Program-made: the position numbers and the translations under genes | Shown: positions 62,501 through 64,000 of the stretch, in pieces | Layout: each line of letters begins with the position of its first letter | How positions within the stretch are numbered: the stretch's first letter is position 1 | Notes under the pieces: generated by a model | The model's input: only the letters and a program-made list of their open reading frames with translations | Databases searched by the model: none | Told to the model about the DNA's origin: nothing | DNA from: Pomphorhynchus laevis | Taxonomy: Eukaryota; Acanthocephala; Palaeacanthocephala; Echinorhynchida; Pomphorhynchidae | Direction: 5' to 3' | Assembly: GCA_012934845.2 (NCBI GenBank) | Contig: WNNJ02003468.1 | Span: 1-64,000, forward strand | Length of the DNA: 64,000 nucleotides

Positions 62501-62545
62501 AGCTGTTGGGCCCTGAGCAGCAATCATAGGAATATCATGGGAAAG
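50394..62545 (-). CDS. Protein tyrosine phosphatase, 3' half of the gene (6 exons)
   Basis: Exons on the minus strand: 62545-62414, 58753-58682, 52056-51842, 50804-50738, 50691-50608 and 50558-50394 (stop TAA). All junctions are GT-AG and the phases agree. The joined product is about 244 residues. It covers the classical PTP domain from the MIAAQGP block through KCAKYWP, WPDHGVP (WPD loop), HCSAGCGRTG (catalytic P-loop; Cys present, Arg present) and MVQTLAQYRF (Q loop) to a short C-terminus. It removes phosphate from protein phosphotyrosine. The N-terminal part (KNRY and NYINAS blocks, any receptor region) lies outside the window or was not found. One catalytic domain is followed by a stop about 46 residues after the Q loop, so if it is a receptor type this is its last domain. 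Introns of 3660, 6625, 1037, 46 and 49 nt: the long ones are full of retroelements. Confidence 0.88.
50608..50691 (-). CDS. PTP exon e (Q loop)
   Basis: 84 nt, phase 0. Acceptor TTTCTTTAG|AAT, donor TTG|GTTAGT. Encodes NAKDVKSLSIFKIVYNLRHQ then RIGMVQTL. Flanked by 46-nt and 49-nt introns. Confidence 0.88.
50738..50804 (-). CDS. PTP exon d (rest of the P-loop)
   Basis: 67 nt. Acceptor TTTTTGCAG|TGC, donor GGG|GTAAGC. With the AG from exon c it gives SAGCGRTGTVIGLSKCTNV, so the signature reads HCSAGCGRTG. Val/Ile is usual at the position of the second Cys. Confidence 0.9.
50820..51400. other. Intron sequence with a PLE-1 tail piece and AT repeats
   Basis: 50840-51030 (-) resembles the distal PLE-1 tail (ATCAGCTAACTAC..., GAATTTACAAATAAATAACA). 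51120-51320 is a TAATATTAAT/ATTTATACAATTAA simple repeat. Both lie in the 1037-nt PTP intron. Confidence 0.55.
51842..52056 (-). CDS. PTP exon c (WPD loop to catalytic His-Cys)
   Basis: 215 nt. Acceptor CATTTTAG|GCT, donor CACTGCAG|GTTTG. Encodes EMHSQGNYIIRYLKL, then WHYHFIQWPDHGVPDNL, then NAPILVHC. The intron splits the codon after the catalytic Cys. Confidence 0.92.
52210..53010 (-). mobile_element. Two PLE-1 N-terminal RT fragments in a PTP intron
   Basis: 52270-52460 and 52735-53000 (minus) carry the same block: NYIITTIDKASNKSVLICKR, then YYDILMKE, then NPTYERSE and SIMD. A piece of tail (52610-52680) lies between them. Both are broken. Confidence 0.7.
53070..53482 (-). mobile_element. 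PLE-1 tail distal parts
   Basis: Boxes AGCTAACCGAGTCTAAGTAT (53083) and CAGCTAACTGAGTCTACTTA (53307) are each followed by the AT-rich tail. The second runs up to TTTAAAATAAAAGTCATTTT, where the type B RT element begins. A GC-richer 100-bp patch (53170-53270) between them is unassigned. Confidence 0.65.
53483..55461 (+). mobile_element. RT element type B with C-terminal nuclease-like domain
   Basis: Order of parts: RGGIEYAIHSI and ILSVDASNAFNTVN (RT palm D, 53640-53740). A degraded middle follows, then LPAKLGGWGFRDLKSRHLPN (54450-54515). Next are STREFHDALTTRYKWTP, CQCGDAMSLSHALSCRKGAL and RHNEIQNILATTL (54750-54940; Cys/His cluster), then DVSIF and KKKKAKYEERITDIEHTSFC ... CIRAPRR (55140-55410). 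This domain order is typical of an RT family common in cnidarians and other invertebrates, whose C-terminus resembles a restriction-like nuclease. Several frameshifts separate the parts. A repeated AACGAAGGAGTACAATGACACC-like segment occurs at 53475 and 54125, suggesting an internal duplication or rearrangement. Lies in a PTP intron, opposite strand. Confidence 0.78.
55600..56140 (+). mobile_element. Second, diverged type B C-terminus
   Basis: LPLAVKNFHLSPKEFEDAIC then CRYGWAS (55670-55750), and KFAKYNEQIFLMKHGGFVPL, LVFSTSEALAAEQ and IAFAIMRSASACLRSPRS (55880-56130). These match the ends of the type B element: DAL..RY.W, then Y..R...EHG.F.PLVFST and AL.RSA..CLRG.R. A stop and a deletion between the two parts show decay. 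Confidence 0.7.
56318..56632. repeat. Direct repeats around a GC-rich insert
   Basis: CTTAATCCGGATACAGGATA...TTGCAAAGC-ATGTAATTAGCG occurs at about 56318-56381 and 56573-56632. A partial third copy (ATCCGGATACAGGATATTGA) lies at 56527-56546. The 56390-56520 insert is the GC-richest patch of the region and carries no recognised gene. Confidence 0.75.
56597..56935 (-). mobile_element. LINE ORF2 C-terminus fragment
   Basis: The minus strand reads RTANRGYSLTVRTLYHSKL, then YRLSHREVRLWNKLPENIIN, then LHFKNNANY. This is the C-terminal motif (FS.RVV..WN.LP..I......FK..L) after the RT in CR1/Jockey-type LINEs. It is a single open frame of 107 codons with the RT missing. Confidence 0.75.
56974..57015. 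repeat. Hairpin, 15-bp arms
   Basis: AATTAATGCCCATTT pairs with AAATGGGCATTAATT across GCGGGAACCAA. The phrase TTGCGGGAACCAA recurs at 56195, and CTCGCGGGAACTAA at 57049. Confidence 0.75.
57060..58100 (-). mobile_element. PLE-1 N-terminal copies
   Basis: 57403-57980 (minus) gives the cleanest PLE-1 N-terminal reading: METECNCKSLSFDKINEHIC, IENCELRKLLSKGYKYR, KINIWKDYIFDKIKNK, then KLKDNYIITTIDKASNNFVF and NPTYERSELS. A partial duplicate of its middle lies at 57060-57250. The Cys-rich start and the ADK-like ..IDKAS.N box match the family. Lies in a PTP intron in the same orientation as the gene. Confidence 0.75.
58101..58670. other. Intron sequence, nothing recognised
   Basis: AT-rich. It contains decayed PLE-1 5' sequence up to about 58250, then unique DNA. 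Confidence 0.4.
58682..58753 (-). CDS. PTP exon b (KCAKYWP block)
   Basis: 72 nt, 24 codons, phase 0. Acceptor ATTTTAG|TCA, donor CTG|GTATAT. Encodes SKCAKYWPSNRMEEYRTKHY, matching the KC.QYWP motif. Found from the protein motif and its splice sites, as it is too short to stand out as a frame. Confidence 0.85.
58760..60344. other. Intron sequence, nothing recognised
   Basis: Unique AT-rich DNA of the 3.66 kb PTP intron. A TTAATTAATTAAATT-rich patch lies at 59730-59800. Confidence 0.4.
60345..61550. repeat. Diverged direct duplication within a PTP intron (order A-B-B'-A')
   Basis: Unit A (ACATATTAAGGGGATAAG... TATTATTTTGTAGAATA) occurs at 60345-60401 and 61488-61547. Unit B (TTAATTCTTGAGCTGATTAA ... 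AGAAGTTACTAGCA) occurs at 60422-60533 and 61240-61350. All four are in the same orientation. Similarity is about 85-90% by eye. Such a pattern may come from an old, rearranged transposon. Confidence 0.65.
60899..61041 (-). other. Unassigned coding-like frame between the duplicated units
   Basis: Minus strand, open from a possible acceptor (TTTTAAG) to TAG: DYEFQRPIDFTPQFQECLKD then ITYCSAVDDDGDRS. The composition is protein-like, but it cannot belong to the phosphatase because exons a and b join without it. It may be a piece of the element that left the A/B repeats. Confidence 0.25.
61551..62413. other. Intron sequence, nothing recognised
   Basis: Unique AT-rich DNA up to the donor of PTP exon a. 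Confidence 0.4.
62414..62545 (-). CDS. PTP exon a (MIAAQGP block)
   Basis: 132 nt, 44 codons, phase 0 at both ends. Acceptor TTTTTAG|CTT, donor CAG|GTTTTT. Encodes LSHDIPMIAAQGPTAKTAGS then MLWEQNVTIIV, the conserved QGP...FW..MVWEQ..T.IVM block of PTPs. Confidence 0.88.
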
Positions 62546-62779
62546 CTAAAAATCAATGATGTAAATACATCCAAAATAGAAACAGATATCAACAAACCAT
62601 TTAAAAGGATTTTAAATAATGAATAATTTATTTTAGTTGAGACATAAAACACTCTTGGAAGTCTCATAGGAACACCTATATGTTATTTTCTTTTGCGAAG
62701 TAAATATTTAAAAAAAATTAATTCACTTTCGAACTAGTGAGAATGGCGCTTAAAGCTTCTGTTACTCCGTCTAGATTCA

Positions 62780-63100
62780 AACCAGTTGGTCTGTCGCAGG
62801 CGATGGCAAGAGGCCGGATGGGGTCACGTTGACACCGTGGGACGAGGGTCGAATCCTGGTGTTAGACTTTACCTGCCCCAACACCCTCGCTGCCAGATAC
62901 GAGTCACACGCAGTATTCACAGCCGGAGGAGTAGCACGATGCTCCGAAGAAAAGAAAAGCTCAACATACAGTCACCTCGACAAGCGCCAATACGAATTTA
63001 CTCTTATTGCAGTCAAAACGCTTGGCGCCTACGGTCCATCCGCAATGAAGTTTCTTAGAGCGAAATACGTGTCCGCACATGGCTAATGCAGCCCCTTAGC
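62780..63100 (+). mobile_element. Type A RT element C-terminus
   Basis: DGKRPDGVTLTPWDEGRILV then LDFTCPNTLAARYESHA, followed by SEEKKSSTYSHLDKRQYEF and IAVKTLGAYGPSAMKFL. These match RPDG.TL.PW..GR.LVWD.TC.DTLA and KY..L...Y.F.P.AVETLG.YGP. It is related to 21139-21560. The WD Asp is kept while the Trp is Leu. It is GC-rich and inserted 5' of the first visible PTP exon, on the opposite strand. Confidence 0.72.
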
Positions 63101-63109
63101 ACTGCCATA

Positions 63110-63424
63110 CGACGGGGCAATGCGGCATGCTTCAAGGAATCAACCGAAGAATCGACGCTCGAATGTTTCATTTAACATTGTTGTCACCTTTTTATAGAAA
63201 AGCAAATTATTTTAAAAATAGAAGTCGTTGATTATTTTTAATTAAGAAAATTATTATTTTTTCAATTGATTTTAGAATTTTTTAATTAGAAAAATTGCTA
63301 CTATTAAAATGTATTCAATTGTAAACGAATACTTCTCTAGTAATAGATTCTCTAAAGAATTTGAAAACTAGAACTTAAATTTAAGTTAAAGTCCTTAAAC
63401 TTAAATTTAAGTCCTTTAATTTAA
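63110..63424. other. AT-rich sequence, nothing recognised
   Basis: Short spacer. No upstream PTP exon was found here. Confidence 0.4.
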
Positions 63425-64000
63425 ATCCCTTTTCTGATACAACGTCTGTTATGGATAATAAAGAGTTTATCCATAAGAGTTTTATGGATAATAAATAATA
63501 TACTTAATAAATAATATGTATTAGAATAAGATACTATAATCAAATGTAATTATAGGAAAAAAATCATTAGCATGTATTTGGCCCCGTTGCTATGTTGTGT
63601 CAACTAATAGGGTCTATAACCTGATAACATAGCAGTTCCTCCTGATGAACTCTAATCCTTATTATGATACAACGTCTGCTATTTATTAGTTAATTCATAA
63701 AAATGACGTTTATTTTAAATTTCAATTTTTTTAATTGAAATTTTTTTATATTTTAACTTGATTTAAATTATATAAAATCTTATAATACGTCATTAAATAC
63801 GTCATTAGCGCGTATTCGGCCTTCTGCTATGTTGAGTCAAGGAAGGGGGCTCGAAACCTTATAACATAGCAATTTCTTCTGATGACCTCTAATCCTTATT
63901 CTAATAAATTGCATATCATTGAATATATTGTATATTATTTATTAGTCAATTCATAAAAATTTACTTTTATTTTAAATTTCAATTTTTTATTTTAACTTGA
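63425..64000 (+). mobile_element. Two PLE-1 tails in tandem
   Basis: The first core is at 63545-63660 and a second, starting within the tail, at 63785-63900. Each is followed by GTCAATTCATAAAAATGAC-like and TTTTAACTTGAT sequence. The second runs to the window edge. Confidence 0.75.

Overview
Animal nuclear DNA, very AT-rich (roughly three quarters A+T by eye) and dominated by retroelement fossils. Two host genes are clear. Spliceosomal GT-AG introns, a cadherin and a phosphotyrosine phosphatase mark it as metazoan. The abundance of Penelope-like elements (PLEs), hammerhead-type ribozymes and introns of about 46-49 nt is compatible with a flatworm or another small invertebrate, but the species cannot be fixed from this sequence.

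Host genes. (1) An intronless cadherin/protocadherin-like gene at 24725-27358 (+). (2) The 3' half of a protein tyrosine phosphatase gene on the minus strand, 62545 to 50394. I assembled it from six exons with consistent GT-AG sites and phases. It carries QGP, KCAKYWP, WPDHGVP, HCSAGCGRTG and QTLAQY motifs and has its own stop codon. Two long introns are filled with retroelement debris and two introns are tiny. (3) A probable two-exon 3' end of an unknown gene, 30732-30810 + 32570-32757 (+). A few weaker candidate exons are listed with low confidence.

Layout. 1-540: (AT)n tracts around a perfect palindrome. 1385-6008 and 34938-39388: a near-identical 4.5 kb segment in opposite orientations, with about 29 kb containing the cadherin gene between them. 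6-24 kb: several PLE families with hammerhead-like motifs, one of them a complete hammerhead core at 9838-9882. 28.6-30.7 kb: two PLE copies back to back. 41.6-43.0 kb: a 16-bp satellite abutting 43.0-50.15 kb, two GC-richer tandem CR1/L2-like LINE copies. 50.4-62.5 kb: the phosphatase gene with LINE, PLE and restriction-like-endonuclease-type RT elements in its introns. 62.8-64 kb: more of the same.

The most widespread repeat is the 3' tail of one PLE family ('PLE-1'), present more than 20 times. Its conserved core can fold into an outer stem, a hairpin and two interleaved helices (a pseudoknot). Within this window at least one base pair is kept by a compensatory change. Together with the hammerhead motifs, this structured RNA is the best candidate here for something under-described.
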